Source: an uncultured Myxococcales bacterium (GTDB lineage Bacteria; Myxococcota_A; UBA9042). Taken from it: a DNA stretch of 64,000 bases. Position numbers and translations under genes: made by a program. Shown here piece by piece: positions 44,372-54,166 of this stretch (within the stretch, counting starts at the first letter, position 1; each line of letters opens with the position of its first letter). The stretch is from contig CAIYWC010000217.1 in the NCBI GenBank assembly GCA_903929795.1, forward strand, positions 1 to 64,000. Direction: 5' to 3'. The notes below the pieces were generated by a model. The model was given only the letters and a program-made list of their open reading frames with translations, was not told where the DNA came from and ran no database searches.

Positions 44372-47300
44372 ATGGGCGATCAGTGTCGGCGTTTCGCAAA
44401 AATAGGGCGTGATTTCAGCAAGCTGAGTGTGGCTGGCGGGTCGCTGGCACTCGTGCTGCTCGGGGGCTGTGGTCAGGCGGCAGGTGCGGGCGGGGCAGAC
44501 GCCGCCGCCGTGTCGGACGTGGTTCAGCCGACCGGTGATGTGGACAAGGCGGATGCCGCGCCGATCGACGCCGTCAAGGACACCGCGGTTCCGGATGTCG
44601 CGCCGGCGGAAGTCGTCGACGATGCGGTCACGGATGTGCTGGACGCGACGGGTATGGACCTGATCGACGCCGTGAGCGACGGGACTGACCTGCAGGATGC
44701 CGCGACCGACGTGGTGACCGACGTGGCGGCCGACAGCGCGACGGACGCGGTCGATGTGGCGCCGGATGTCCCCGCAACCGCGTGTGAATTGCCCAGCGGC
44801 GCAACGGCGGGAGCGGCCGGTGCGACGTGCGTGTCCGACGGCGACTGCACTTCCGGTGTGTGCGCGAGCGCGCCCGAAGGCATGCGTTGCGCGCCGGCGT
44901 GCGCGAACAACTGCTGTCCCACCGGCTGGAGCTGTGACAAGTCCGGCGTCGCGCCGATCTGCCGCCCGAAGTGGACCGCGCTCTGCACGCCGTGCATCAC
45001 CGACGACGAGTGCGACGCCTTGACTTCCGGCAGCCTGTGCATCAAGCACGGCTCGGAAGGCTTCTTCTGCGCCACTCCGTGCGCCAAGACCGCCGACTGC
45101 CCGATCGACTACAAGTGCTCATTCAGCTACGGCGTCAACACCGAGGCGCTGGTCTGCGTCACGCCCGGCGCCTGTGACTGCAACGCCGCGGCGATCGCGG
45201 CGGGCGCCAAGACCACGTGTTCCAACAGCAATTCCGCGGGTTTGTGCAAAGGCCAACGCGTCTGCACGGCGACGGGCTTGCAGCTGTGCGACGCGCTCAT
45301 CCCCGCGCCGGAGACATGCAACGGCATCGACGACGACTGCAACGGCAAGACCGACGAAGGCATGCCGGACCTGGACGGCGACGGCATTCCCGACTGCGAC
45401 GACCCGGACATCGACGGCGACGGCGTGCCCAACGCGCTGGACTGCGCGCCCTACGACGCGCAGGTCTTTCCCGGCAACAGCGAGAAGTGCAACGGCGCGG
45501 ATGACAACTGCAACGGCAAGACCGACGAGGGCTTTCCCGACCTGGACGGCGACGGCATCGCCGACTGCGTGGACGCCGACATGGACGGCGACGGCGTGCC
45601 CAACTTGCAGGACTGCTCGCCGACCGACGGCAGCGTCTTCCAGAGCAACACGGAAAAGTGCAATGGCAAGGACGACAACTGCAACGGCAAGACCGACGAG
45701 GGCTTTCCCGACACGGACATGGACGGCATCGCCGACTGCGTGGACCCGGACATCGACGGCGACGGCGTGCCCAACGCGTTGGACTGCTCGCCGACCGACG
45801 CGACGGTCTTCCCCGGCCAAACCGAGACCTGCAACGGCAAGGATGACAACTGCGACGGCAAGACGGACGAAGGTTTTCCCGACACGGACAAGGACGGACT
45901 CGCGGACTGCGTGGACCCGGACATCGACGGCGACGGCGTGCCCAACGCGCTGGACTGTGCACCGACCAACGGGGCGATCTACCCGGGCGCGCAGGAAGTC
46001 TGCAACGGCGTGGACGACAACTGCGACGGCTTGACCGACCCGAACTGCGATCAGGACAGCGATGGCTACTGCAACGCCGCGCTGCCATGCGACCCCACCT
46101 CGGTCGCGTGCCCGCACGGGTGCGGCGACTGCGATGACCTGCACGCGAGCGTCCATCCCGGCGCCGCGGAGATCTGCGACGGCCTGGACAACAACTGCGA
46201 CGGCATCACCGACCCCGGCTGCGACAGCGACGGCGATGGCTTTTGCGTCGGCACCGCCGCGGTCAGCGCCTCGTGCCCCAACGGCGGCGGCGACTGCAAC
46301 GACAGCGACCCGCTGACCAACCCGAAAGGCACGGAAATCTGCGACAATAAGGACCAAAACTGCAACGGCGTGACCGATGAAGGCTGCGACGCCGACAAGG
46401 ACGGCTACTGCACGGCGGTCGTCCCGGCGGGCGCCACCTTTCTCGCGTGCCCCAGCGGCGGCGGCGACTGCAACGACACCAACAAAGCCATCAACCCCGC
46501 GGCGATCGACACCTGCAACGGCGTGGATGACAACTGCGACGGCGTCACCGACCCGGGCTGCGATCTGGACGGCGACGGCTATTGCGTCGGCAACGTGCCG
46601 TTCAGCCCCGGCTGTGTCAACGGCGGCGGCGACTGCGACGACAGCAACGCCAGCATTCACCCGGGCGCCGCGGAAATCTGCGATGACATCGACAACAACT
46701 GCATCAACGGCGTGGACGACGGCTGCGATGTCGACGGCGACGGCTGGTGCGCGTTGGGCGCGCTGATCAGCGGCACACCCAAGGTGTGCAGCCACGGCTT
46801 GGGCGACTGCAACGACAAGAACAAATCCGTCTATCCCGGCGCCCCGGACCTGTGTGACGGCCTGGACAACGGCTGCAACGGCAAAGTCGACGTGAACTGC
46901 GATCAGGACGGCGACGGCTGGTGCGACGTGAACCGCGTGACGATCGGCGCGCCGTACGCGTGCCTCTACGGCGGCGGTGACTGCGACGACAACAATTTTG
47001 CCATTCATCCACAGCATCCGGACGATTGCGATCTGCTGGACAACGACTGCGACGGCATCACCGACCCAGGCTGCGACGTGGATGGCGATGGGTATTGCGC
47101 GGCGAATCGCGTGCTGATCATCGGCTCCGGTGCATGCCCGAACGGCGGCGGCGACTGCGACGACCTCCACGCGAGCGTCCACCCGGGCGCGACGGAAATC
47201 TGCGACGACCTGGACAACAACTGCGACAAGGCCACTGATCTCGGCTGCGACGACGACGGCGACGGCTGGTGTGACGCGAACATGACCACCGTTGGCACGC

Positions 47301-50281
47301 CCAAGATTTGCCCGCACGGCGGCGGCGACTGCAACGACCTGAACACCGCCGTCTATCCCACCCACGTCGAGATCTGCGACGGTTTTGACAACAATTGCGA
47401 CGGCTTGACAGACACCGGCTGCGACGATGACGGCGACGGGTTCTGCGACATCAACATGGTCACGATCGGCGCGCCTGCGGTCTGTCCCAATGGCGGCGGC
47501 GACTGCAATGACCTGGACGCGACCATCAAGCCCGGCTCGGTCGAGGTGTGCGACGGCAAGGACAACAACTGCATCAACGGCACCGACGAGGGCTGCAATG
47601 ACGACGGCGACGCGTATTGCGACGCCAACATGACGACGATGGGCAAGCCGCAGATCTGCCCCAGCGGCGGCGGCGACTGCGATGACACCAACCCGCAGAT
47701 CAACCCAGGCGCCAAGGAAATTTGCGACGACCTGGACAACAACTGCATCAACGGCACGGACGAAAAGTGTGACAAGGACGGCGACAAGTACTGCGACGGC
47801 CTGATGATCACGATCGGCTTTCCCAAGATCTGCCCGTACGGCGGCGGCGACTGCAATGACAACGACCCGACGGTGACGACCAGCGCAAACGGCAGCTGCT
47901 TTGAGATCTGCGACGGCAAGGACAACAACAACGACGGCGTCACCGACGAGGGCTGCGACAAGGACAAGGACGGCTACTGCGACGCGGCGATGACCACGGT
48001 TGGCACGCCGCCCGTCTGCCCGCACGGCGGCGGCGACTGCCTGGACTCCGCGACGATCGCCTACAGCGCGTCGGTCAACCCCGGCATGACGGAGAACTGT
48101 GCCACTCCGTATGACGACAACTGCGACGGCCTGACCGACAGCGACGGCGCGCTCGGCTGCACCAAGTACTACTACGACATCGACGGCGACGGCTACGGTG
48201 GCGCGAGCGTGTGCTACTGCAACTCACCGAATTCCAAGCAGGGTTACGGATCAGCCGGCGTCGACAACACCAAGGCGCAGGCGTTGGCGGTCATCGGCTC
48301 GGACACCAGCGGCGTGGCCTTCGACATCGAGTGCCCGACCGGCTACATCGCGTTCGGCGTCACCGGCCAGTACGACCCCAGCCCGGTCTACATGGTCGCG
48401 TTCACGCTCCTGTGCAGAAAGCTCAATGCAGACGGCACGCTCGGCGTCACGGGCGACTCGCCTGCGGTCATCGCCAGCACCGGCCCCACTTTTGGCGGCA
48501 GCTGCCCCAACGGCGAACTCCTGACCACGCTTTGGGGTGATTCCAACGGCGCCGACGCGTCGCACCAGTCGCTGTCGCGGCTCGGCGGCCACTGTTCGAC
48601 CATCTCACGGATCGCCAATCAGTACACCGGCTGGGACGACATGCTGCCCAACTCGCCGCTCCTGTTCGACGGCGGCGGCTCCAGTCTGGCCGAGCACGTC
48701 TGCCCGGTCGGCTCGGTCGTCACCGGCGCGTTTGGCCACTATTCCACGTGGGTCGGCGATTTTGGCTACAAATGCTCGCCCGTCTCGATGTCCACCACGT
48801 TCCAGGTCTTTGTGTCGATCGGCGGCGACTGCAACGACTACGACGCCTCGGTCAGCCCGAAGGGCACGGAATCCTGCGACAATCAGGACAACAACTGCAA
48901 CGGCGTCACGGACGAGGGCTGCGACGGCGACAAGGACGGCTACTGCACGATGACCAAGACCGTCATCGGCACGCCGACCGTTTGCCCCAAGGGCGGCGGC
49001 GACTGCGATGACGCCAACGCGGCGGTCCACCCCGGCGTCGTGGACATCTGCGACGGGATCGACAACGACTGTAACGGCACTGTGGACCCCGGCTGCGACA
49101 AGGACGCGGACGGCTACTGCGACGCGTCGCAGGTCACCGTCGGCAAGCCGAGCACGTGCCCGGGCGGCGGCGGCGACTGCAACGACTCGAACGCGACGGT
49201 CCACCCCGGTGCCGCAGAGGCGTGCGACGACATCGACCAGAACTGCGACGGCAAGACCGACGAGGGCTGCGACGACGACTTGGACGGCTATTGCGACTCC
49301 GCCTACACCGTCGTCGGCACGCCGAAGTCCTGCAACAAGGGCAAGGGCGATTGCGTCGACACGAACGCGGCCATCAACCCGGGCGTCACGGAGATCTGCA
49401 ACAATATCGATGACAACTGCAACGGCAAGATCGACGAGACCTGCGATGACGACGGCGACGGATGGTGCCGCCTCGGCGCGACCTACGTGGGCACGGTGAC
49501 GCTGTGCACCAAGGGCAAGACCGACTGCAACGACAGCAACGCCAACGTCTACCCCGGCGCGCCTGAGCGCTGCGATGGCCTGGACAACAGCTGCAGCGGC
49601 AAGACCGACGTGGGCTGCGACGACGACAAGGACGGCTACTGCGACTCCAGCATGCCGTACGACAACCCGTCGAGCTGCGTCCACGGCGGCGGCGACTGCG
49701 CAGACGCGGTTGGCACGACCAATGGCGTCAACGACGCGAACATCAACCCCGGCGCTGTGGATATCTGCGGCAACGGCGTCGACGACGACTGCAGCGGTCC
49801 CGGCACGATGACCGGCGCGTCCAAGGCCGCCGGCACCGCGTTGACCACCAGCAACCAGTACGACGCGACGCACTGGCTCGCCTTCTCGTTCTCGCCGACG
49901 ATGAGCGGCACGCTGGCTTCCGTCAACGGCCTCAAGCTCCTGCGCTGGAACAGCAAAGCGCCCAGCACGACGTTGCGCATCTACAACGGCCTGCCAGGCG
50001 CGGGCGGCACATCGCTCGGCTCAGCCAGCCAGTCGGTCACCGACCAGTACAGCTGGGGGACGTACAACTTTTCCTACGGCGGCATCGCGGTCACCAAGGG
50101 CGTGACCTACTACGGCGTCCTGTTCGCCAGCGACACGAACTCCGGCTTCCTGTGGACCAACAACGACGGCAGCGGCGCATGGGCGAGCAGCAACTCGGGC
50201 TCGACGTGGTCCAGCTCCGGCACGTACCCCTTTAGCGCCATCGTCACGGTCAGCGGCATCGACGGACCGGTCTGCAAGTAG
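44372..50281 (+). CDS. Giant MopE-like repeat lipoprotein (1970 aa)
   Basis: Starts at ATG 44372 after a G-rich ribosome site. Lipobox LVLLGGC, then an Asp/Val/Ala tether of about 110 residues. A Cys-rich module like that of the 21615 gene follows. Then about 23 repeats of CDGxDNNCDGxTDxGC... DGDGYC... GGGDCNDxxxxxxPGAxE, the MopE-type metal-binding motif. One insert of about 180 residues (~1290-1480; CPTGYIAFGVTGQY, CPVGSVVTGAFGHY) looks like a lectin-like domain. The C-terminal domain (~1830-1970) is a Ser/Gly/aromatic beta-sandwich (TTLRIYNGLPGAGGTSLG). Likely a calcium- or copper-loaded surface protein. No enzyme motif. Confidence 0.85.
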   Translation: MGDQCRRFAKIGRDFSKLSVAGGSLALVLLGGCGQAAGAGGADAAAVSDVVQPTGDVDKADAAPIDAVKDTAVPDVAPAEVVDDAVTDVLDATGMDLIDAVSDGTDLQDAATDVVTDVAADSATDAVDVAPDVPATACELPSGATAGAAGATCVSDGDCTSGVCASAPEGMRCAPACANNCCPTGWSCDKSGVAPICRPKWTALCTPCITDDECDALTSGSLCIKHGSEGFFCATPCAKTADCPIDYKCSFSYGVNTEALVCVTPGACDCNAAAIAAGAKTTCSNSNSAGLCKGQRVCTATGLQLCDALIPAPETCNGIDDDCNGKTDEGMPDLDGDGIPDCDDPDIDGDGVPNALDCAPYDAQVFPGNSEKCNGADDNCNGKTDEGFPDLDGDGIADCVDADMDGDGVPNLQDCSPTDGSVFQSNTEKCNGKDDNCNGKTDEGFPDTDMDGIADCVDPDIDGDGVPNALDCSPTDATVFPGQTETCNGKDDNCDGKTDEGFPDTDKDGLADCVDPDIDGDGVPNALDCAPTNGAIYPGAQEVCNGVDDNCDGLTDPNCDQDSDGYCNAALPCDPTSVACPHGCGDCDDLHASVHPGAAEICDGLDNNCDGITDPGCDSDGDGFCVGTAAVSASCPNGGGDCNDSDPLTNPKGTEICDNKDQNCNGVTDEGCDADKDGYCTAVVPAGATFLACPSGGGDCNDTNKAINPAAIDTCNGVDDNCDGVTDPGCDLDGDGYCVGNVPFSPGCVNGGGDCDDSNASIHPGAAEICDDIDNNCINGVDDGCDVDGDGWCALGALISGTPKVCSHGLGDCNDKNKSVYPGAPDLCDGLDNGCNGKVDVNCDQDGDGWCDVNRVTIGAPYACLYGGGDCDDNNFAIHPQHPDDCDLLDNDCDGITDPGCDVDGDGYCAANRVLIIGSGACPNGGGDCDDLHASVHPGATEICDDLDNNCDKATDLGCDDDGDGWCDANMTTVGTPKICPHGGGDCNDLNTAVYPTHVEICDGFDNNCDGLTDTGCDDDGDGFCDINMVTIGAPAVCPNGGGDCNDLDATIKPGSVEVCDGKDNNCINGTDEGCNDDGDAYCDANMTTMGKPQICPSGGGDCDDTNPQINPGAKEICDDLDNNCINGTDEKCDKDGDKYCDGLMITIGFPKICPYGGGDCNDNDPTVTTSANGSCFEICDGKDNNNDGVTDEGCDKDKDGYCDAAMTTVGTPPVCPHGGGDCLDSATIAYSASVNPGMTENCATPYDDNCDGLTDSDGALGCTKYYYDIDGDGYGGASVCYCNSPNSKQGYGSAGVDNTKAQALAVIGSDTSGVAFDIECPTGYIAFGVTGQYDPSPVYMVAFTLLCRKLNADGTLGVTGDSPAVIASTGPTFGGSCPNGELLTTLWGDSNGADASHQSLSRLGGHCSTISRIANQYTGWDDMLPNSPLLFDGGGSSLAEHVCPVGSVVTGAFGHYSTWVGDFGYKCSPVSMSTTFQVFVSIGGDCNDYDASVSPKGTESCDNQDNNCNGVTDEGCDGDKDGYCTMTKTVIGTPTVCPKGGGDCDDANAAVHPGVVDICDGIDNDCNGTVDPGCDKDADGYCDASQVTVGKPSTCPGGGGDCNDSNATVHPGAAEACDDIDQNCDGKTDEGCDDDLDGYCDSAYTVVGTPKSCNKGKGDCVDTNAAINPGVTEICNNIDDNCNGKIDETCDDDGDGWCRLGATYVGTVTLCTKGKTDCNDSNANVYPGAPERCDGLDNSCSGKTDVGCDDDKDGYCDSSMPYDNPSSCVHGGGDCADAVGTTNGVNDANINPGAVDICGNGVDDDCSGPGTMTGASKAAGTALTTSNQYDATHWLAFSFSPTMSGTLASVNGLKLLRWNSKAPSTTLRIYNGLPGAGGTSLGSASQSVTDQYSWGTYNFSYGGIAVTKGVTYYGVLFASDTNSGFLWTNNDGSGAWASSNSGSTWSSSGTYPFSAIVTVSGIDGPVCK

Positions 50282-50292
50282 GCCGGGGGCCG

Positions 50293-50841
50293 CTACATCG
50301 CGCCCAGGATGCGCGTGCGAATCTGCTCGAACTCTTGCGGCGTAATCAGGCCACTCTCCAGCATCGCGCGCGCCTTTTGCAGCCGCGCCACCGGATCGTC
50401 GGTGCCCGCGGGCTGCGGCGCCGGATTGCCCAGCGTCGTCGGGGTCGCTTGCGCCGCCTGGACCTCGCCCAGCGCCGCCGTGGCCTCCTGGACAGCGTGG
50501 CGAAACGTCAGCGGCTCCGCGATCGCGTGGAACAGCTCCCGCGTGCCGCCCGTGCCAATCACCTCCAGGCTGCCAAATCCCAACAGCCGCCCCCAGAAGC
50601 CCTGATCCACGCCGATGCTCTCGACTTTTTGCAGGTTCAAATCCAGCGTATGGCGCTGCACAAGCCCGAGCTTGACGATCACGCGCCGATTGGTCACCGC
50701 AAACTCGCTCGTCGCGCGCTGGATCCACGCCCAAATCGTCAGCGTCAACAGGGACTTCCAGTGCAGGAACACGCCCCAGTGCAGGTGCGTCCTGTACGTC
50801 ACCCGCTCGTTCTTCAACAGGTTGTTCTCGACGTAGCCCAT
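50293..50841 (-). CDS. bPH2-domain protein with C-terminal SHOCT domain
   Basis: The product is 182 aa from ATG 50841, with GGAGGT upstream; ATG 50857 is less likely. The first 110 residues match the bacterial PH-like (bPH2/YdbS) pattern: HWGVFLHWKSLLTLTIWAWIQ membrane-associated stretch, EFAVTNRRVIVKLGLVQRHT, and NLQKVESIGVDQGFWGRLLGFG. The last 35 residues (RLQKARAMLESGLITPQEFEQIRTRIL) form a SHOCT helix pair. Probable membrane-associated scaffold of unknown role. Confidence 0.85.
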   Translation of the reverse strand: MGYVENNLLKNERVTYRTHLHWGVFLHWKSLLTLTIWAWIQRATSEFAVTNRRVIVKLGLVQRHTLDLNLQKVESIGVDQGFWGRLLGFGSLEVIGTGGTRELFHAIAEPLTFRHAVQEATAALGEVQAAQATPTTLGNPAPQPAGTDDPVARLQKARAMLESGLITPQEFEQIRTRILGAM

Positions 50842-50919
50842 GGACACCTCCACGGGCATCGTGGGCCGCGCCTGCTGCGTTCGTCAACCGGATGGCGTAT
50901 GCTGCGCTTGGAGGTCGCG

Positions 50920-51384
50920 ATGCCTGAGCTGAGTCTGCAAGAGCGTTTTGCCCCGCACAATCAGTGCTTTGGCTGTGGGCCGAGCAATCCGCAGGGGCTG
51001 CGGCTCCGGTCGATCCCGCACGGCACCGAGGTCGTCTGCGACTGGCAGCCTCAGCCGTACCATCAGGCGTTTGAAGGGATGCTGAACGGCGGCATCTGCG
51101 GCGCGCTGCTGGATTGCCATTCCAACTGGGCCGCGGCGTGGTACCTGATGCAAAATCGTGGGTTGGAGACGCCGCCGTGCACCGTCACCGCGGAATTCCA
51201 CGTCAAGCTGCGGCGGCCGACGCCCATGGACGCGCCCGTGCACCTGCGCGCGTGGGTCGTGGAAGCCGATGGCGATCGCGTGACGGTAGACGCGGAGCTG
51301 AGCGCCCACGGCAAGGTCACGTCGATGTGTCGCGGGGTCTTTGTCGCGGTGAAGGAAGGCCACCCGGCGTATCACCGGTGGTGA
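50920..51384 (+). CDS. Hotdog-fold thioesterase (PaaI-like)
   Basis: The product is 154 aa. It starts NQCFGCGPSNPQGLRL, a common opening of hotdog thioesterases, then GMLNGGICGALLDCHSNWAA with the active-site region, and a C-terminal strand set (VTAEFHVKLRRPTPMDAPV). It would hydrolyse acyl-CoA esters. ATG 50920 follows GGAGGT. It is divergent from the bPH2 gene. Confidence 0.8.
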   Translation: MPELSLQERFAPHNQCFGCGPSNPQGLRLRSIPHGTEVVCDWQPQPYHQAFEGMLNGGICGALLDCHSNWAAAWYLMQNRGLETPPCTVTAEFHVKLRRPTPMDAPVHLRAWVVEADGDRVTVDAELSAHGKVTSMCRGVFVAVKEGHPAYHRW

Positions 51385-51510
51385 TCAGGGCGCGTGCAAG
51401 ACCAACGCGAGCAAGTCCCAGCCGTGGGTCGCCGGGCGTATCGCGCAGCGGGCGAACTTGGCGACCAAACGACAAGCGTCCCACACGACGGGATATTGCT
51501 GCACGGCGCG

Positions 51511-52248
51511 TCAGTCCGTCAGTTCCAGCGCGTCCATCAGGTCGTCCAGGTCCGGCACCGAGACCACGCGGCCTTTGAACTTGGCGATGCCCGCGTCCTC
51601 CAGCGATCGCACGGCGCGCGCCACTGTTTCCGGACGCGCCCCCAGCATCGCCGCGATGTCCTGACGCGCCAGCGGCAAGTCGATTGTCAGGTCGCCATTT
51701 TCCTCGACCCGGCCGAACCGGTCTTTCATGACCAGCAGCAGGTGCGCCAGCCGCGCGCGGACGGGCAGGGTGGCCGCCATCAGCCGCTCTTGCTCCGCAT
51801 CTTCCAGATTGTGGGCCATCTTGCGCAAAAAGGCCAGTCCAACCGATGGGTTGTGCTCCAGCAGCCGCCGCACCGCCGCTTTGTCGACAAAGCACACGCG
51901 CGCCGAGACCAGCGCTTCCGCGTTGGCCTGGTACGGCTGGTCGGCGAAATACGCGCGGTAGCCGAGCGTGTCGCCGCGGTGCGCCAGCCGGACGATGACG
52001 GAGTTGCCGTTCTGATCGTTCTTGCGAATCGCGACGGTGCCGGATTCCACACAGAAAATGCCCAGGCACGCGTTGCCCTGGTAGAAGATCGTCTGGCCGG
52101 GCAGGTAGGTGTTGGCGACCTTGACCTGATTCAACAGGTTGAGATCATTGCCTTCCAGCGAGCACCACTCGGAATCGCCGCGGCCCGCGCAAGCGAAGCA
52201 ACTCGACGATCGGCCGGTGTGAGATGTGGAGGGCGCAACGCGCTGCAT
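51511..52248 (-). CDS. CRP/FNR-family regulator with FNR-like cysteines
   Basis: The product is 245 aa from ATG 52248. N-terminal C17-x2-C20-x8-C29, a cNMP-type beta barrel (~35-125), C119 at the position of E. coli FNR Cys122, a dimer helix, and a winged helix (LARQDIAAMLGARPETVARAVRSL). The four Cys resemble the [4Fe-4S] ligands of oxygen-sensing FNR. The recognition helix has E-T-V-A-R. It may be an oxygen or redox regulator, possibly of the caa3 operon; that target is speculation. The long upstream ATG frame is not needed. Confidence 0.8.
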   Translation of the reverse strand: MQRVAPSTSHTGRSSSCFACAGRGDSEWCSLEGNDLNLLNQVKVANTYLPGQTIFYQGNACLGIFCVESGTVAIRKNDQNGNSVIVRLAHRGDTLGYRAYFADQPYQANAEALVSARVCFVDKAAVRRLLEHNPSVGLAFLRKMAHNLEDAEQERLMAATLPVRARLAHLLLVMKDRFGRVEENGDLTIDLPLARQDIAAMLGARPETVARAVRSLEDAGIAKFKGRVVSVPDLDDLMDALELTD

Positions 52249-52401
52249 CGAATCCCCGTCGCTCGCGTTTGAGGTCTGCGCCGCAGGCCAGCAAGCCTTC
52301 TGCGCTGGTTTTTGCGGGAATTCCCGACAAATTCCAGCACACCCGCGGCATTTCCGCACCACCGTCAGGCCCGCCAATCGTGCGCTCTGGACTGACAGAC
52401 G

Positions 52402-52842
52402 TCAAGACAAAGTGCGTCTTGTCTGCTCGATGCGCGCTCGAACTTGCCGCATCAGCACCGGCAGATTGAATTCCACGAGCTTCTTGAGGATGACTTCCGG
52501 CACGGCCACGCGGAATTCCATCTGGATTTCCAAGGTCAGCAGGGCGCCGTCCGCCGTCTCTGAAAACGTCCAACTTCCGCGGTTGTGGCGCTGAAGATCG
52601 CTGCTGACCAGCGTCCAGACGATGCGCGTCGGCGCTTCGGCTTCCATGCGCAGCGCGTACTCCAGACGTCGCGGCGCGCGCACCACGTAGTGGACGATCT
52701 GCACCAGCGGCGTGTCGCCGGGCTCCAGCGTCACGTCGACCACGTCGCTCAGAAACTCCGGGTAGCGCTGCGCATCCCAGAGCACTTCAAACGCGAGCGC
52801 TTGCGGCGCGTTGACCTCAATGGCCGTAGTCAGTTCAAACAT
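52402..52842 (-). CDS. SRPBCC/START-like protein (COQ10-type)
   Basis: The product is 146 aa. It has the helix-grip fold pattern: an N-terminal strand FELTTAIEVNAPQALAFEVL, Tyr-Pro-Glu-Phe (DAQRYPEFLSDV), central strands (RIVWTLVSSDLQRHNRGSWTF) and a long C-terminal helix. It is similar to polyketide cyclase/COQ10 lipid-binding proteins. GGGGAG precedes the ATG. It lies 153 bp upstream of the regulator on the same strand. Confidence 0.8.
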   Translation of the reverse strand: MFELTTAIEVNAPQALAFEVLWDAQRYPEFLSDVVDVTLEPGDTPLVQIVHYVVRAPRRLEYALRMEAEAPTRIVWTLVSSDLQRHNRGSWTFSETADGALLTLEIQMEFRVAVPEVILKKLVEFNLPVLMRQVRARIEQTRRTLS

Positions 52843-52908
52843 GCAGCTCCCCGCTGCAAGCCTACCCGACTCCTGCTGCGTTGCAATGCCGCAGTGCGCG
52901 CGGGGAGG

Positions 52909-53746
52909 CTAGCGGTAGTCGTGATAGACCGGCAGGACTTCGCTGGCTGGCCGGCAGATGGACGAAGGAACGCCCGTGTTGCGGCGATTGCGCCCGGCGA
53001 CGGCCTTGAAAACCGGACCGCTCTGCGCCTCGTCGCACGCCAGGCAGTCGTTGATCGACCCGTCCGGGTTGTTGTACGGCGCCGCAATCTCCGCGATGCA
53101 CACGTCCAGGCACGCAGCGCGGGTGTTTTGCGTGTTGAAGTACCAGATTTCCGCGCACGGCAAGTCAAAGCCCAGCGCCTGCAGGCACGCGATCGCGCTC
53201 GCCTGATCGCCGGCAAGGCCGCATTGCCGCACCGGATCGGTCAGATCCGGCTGGCGCATGTAGACCGCGAGATCCGCCAACGGCGAGCACACGCCGCACG
53301 CGTCGTAGTGCGTGACAAGCGCGCCGGCCGCCGCGGCGTCATCCGCGCTGGCAAAAGTCTGCAGGGAATACGTCTTTGTCCCCGCCGGGCCGCGCAAAAA
53401 GCCACACACCGCGCCGGGGTTGCGTCAAGTGCTCGCCCGGCCGCTGGTACGGATCGAGCAACACCTCGGCCGGCGGATTCAGCAGCTGCCACGCCGCGAT
53501 GTCGGCAATTTGCGCGGGCGTGTAGTCCGGCGGGATAAACTGGTGGCCGCCGCAATCGACCCGGGGCTCGCACTGCGCGGCGGTCAGGCCGGTCTTGTCG
53601 TTGGGCACGCCAAAAAAGCGGGTGCACGGGCCATCGGTTACGCCAGCCTCGCGCGCCAAGGCCGCGTCCATGCTGTCGCTGCAGCCGCCCATCGCCAGCG
53701 CGCAGGCCGCCAGCGTTATCGCGCATGTCTTCCAGTCCTGCCGCAT
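52909..53746 (-). pseudogene. Frameshifted Cys-rich lipoprotein gene
   Basis: The 5' part begins at ATG 53746 (GGAG upstream) with lipobox LAMGGC and runs about 110 residues to GEHLTQ. It then goes out of frame near 53415-53425. The rest continues in a second frame as NPGAVCGFLRGPAGTKTYSL and ends at the TGA at 52909. A single-base indel in the GCAACCCCGG stretch would restore one protein of about 278 aa with many cysteines. Either a recent loss-of-function mutation or a sequence error. No family recognised. Confidence 0.6.
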
Positions 53747-53905
53747 CTGTGCTCCGCCGTTGGCGTTGGGCAGCGTAGTGACGTGCCCGGACCCGGTCAA
53801 GCGAACTGCGCGGGTGCGCGTTTGCCGGCACGGCCTTGACGGCGTGGCCCCGTCAGCGCGTTGCAATCCCCGGCGGCCCGGCCTACAAACGCCGCGGAGG
53901 CTGCC

Positions 53906-54148
53906 ATGACGACGCCAAAACGGAAGCCACAGGGACGCGCTGCTTGGGTGGACGAACGCCGGGACGAGCGCGGCGACCTGCGCGTGATGCAGGGCTTTGC
54001 GGCGCTGCGCGCAGAGCACGCCTACGCGGAGGCGACCCACTGCGAGGCGTGCGCGCGCGCACGGGCGGCGGATGGCGAGGACGCGCTGTGCGAGGCGCAC
54101 CTGGCCCAAGCGCTCGGGATGCAATCGGACTGGGACGTTCCGCGCTGA
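53906..54148 (+). CDS. Small hypothetical protein
   Basis: The product is 80 aa, with GGAGG six bases before ATG 53906. Highly charged (DERRDERGDLRV), with a Cys pair in ATHCEACARARAADGEDALCEAH. That pattern could bind zinc. No family recognised. Short, so moderate confidence. Confidence 0.55.
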   Translation: MTTPKRKPQGRAAWVDERRDERGDLRVMQGFAALRAEHAYAEATHCEACARARAADGEDALCEAHLAQALGMQSDWDVPR

Positions 54149-54166
54149 CGGCGCGCGGCGACAGCG

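Noticed and set aside
45119-48025. Long open frame on the minus strand opposite the giant MopE-like gene
   Set aside because: It is antisense to a gene of strongly Asp/Cys-biased repeats; the translated Val/Ala-rich pattern is a shadow of those codons and has no start signal.
45300-49800. Regular repeat pattern that looks array-like at DNA level
   Set aside because: Repeats are protein-coding in frame, degenerate and of varied length, so this is not a CRISPR array. The same holds for 35650-36150 and 37690-38190.
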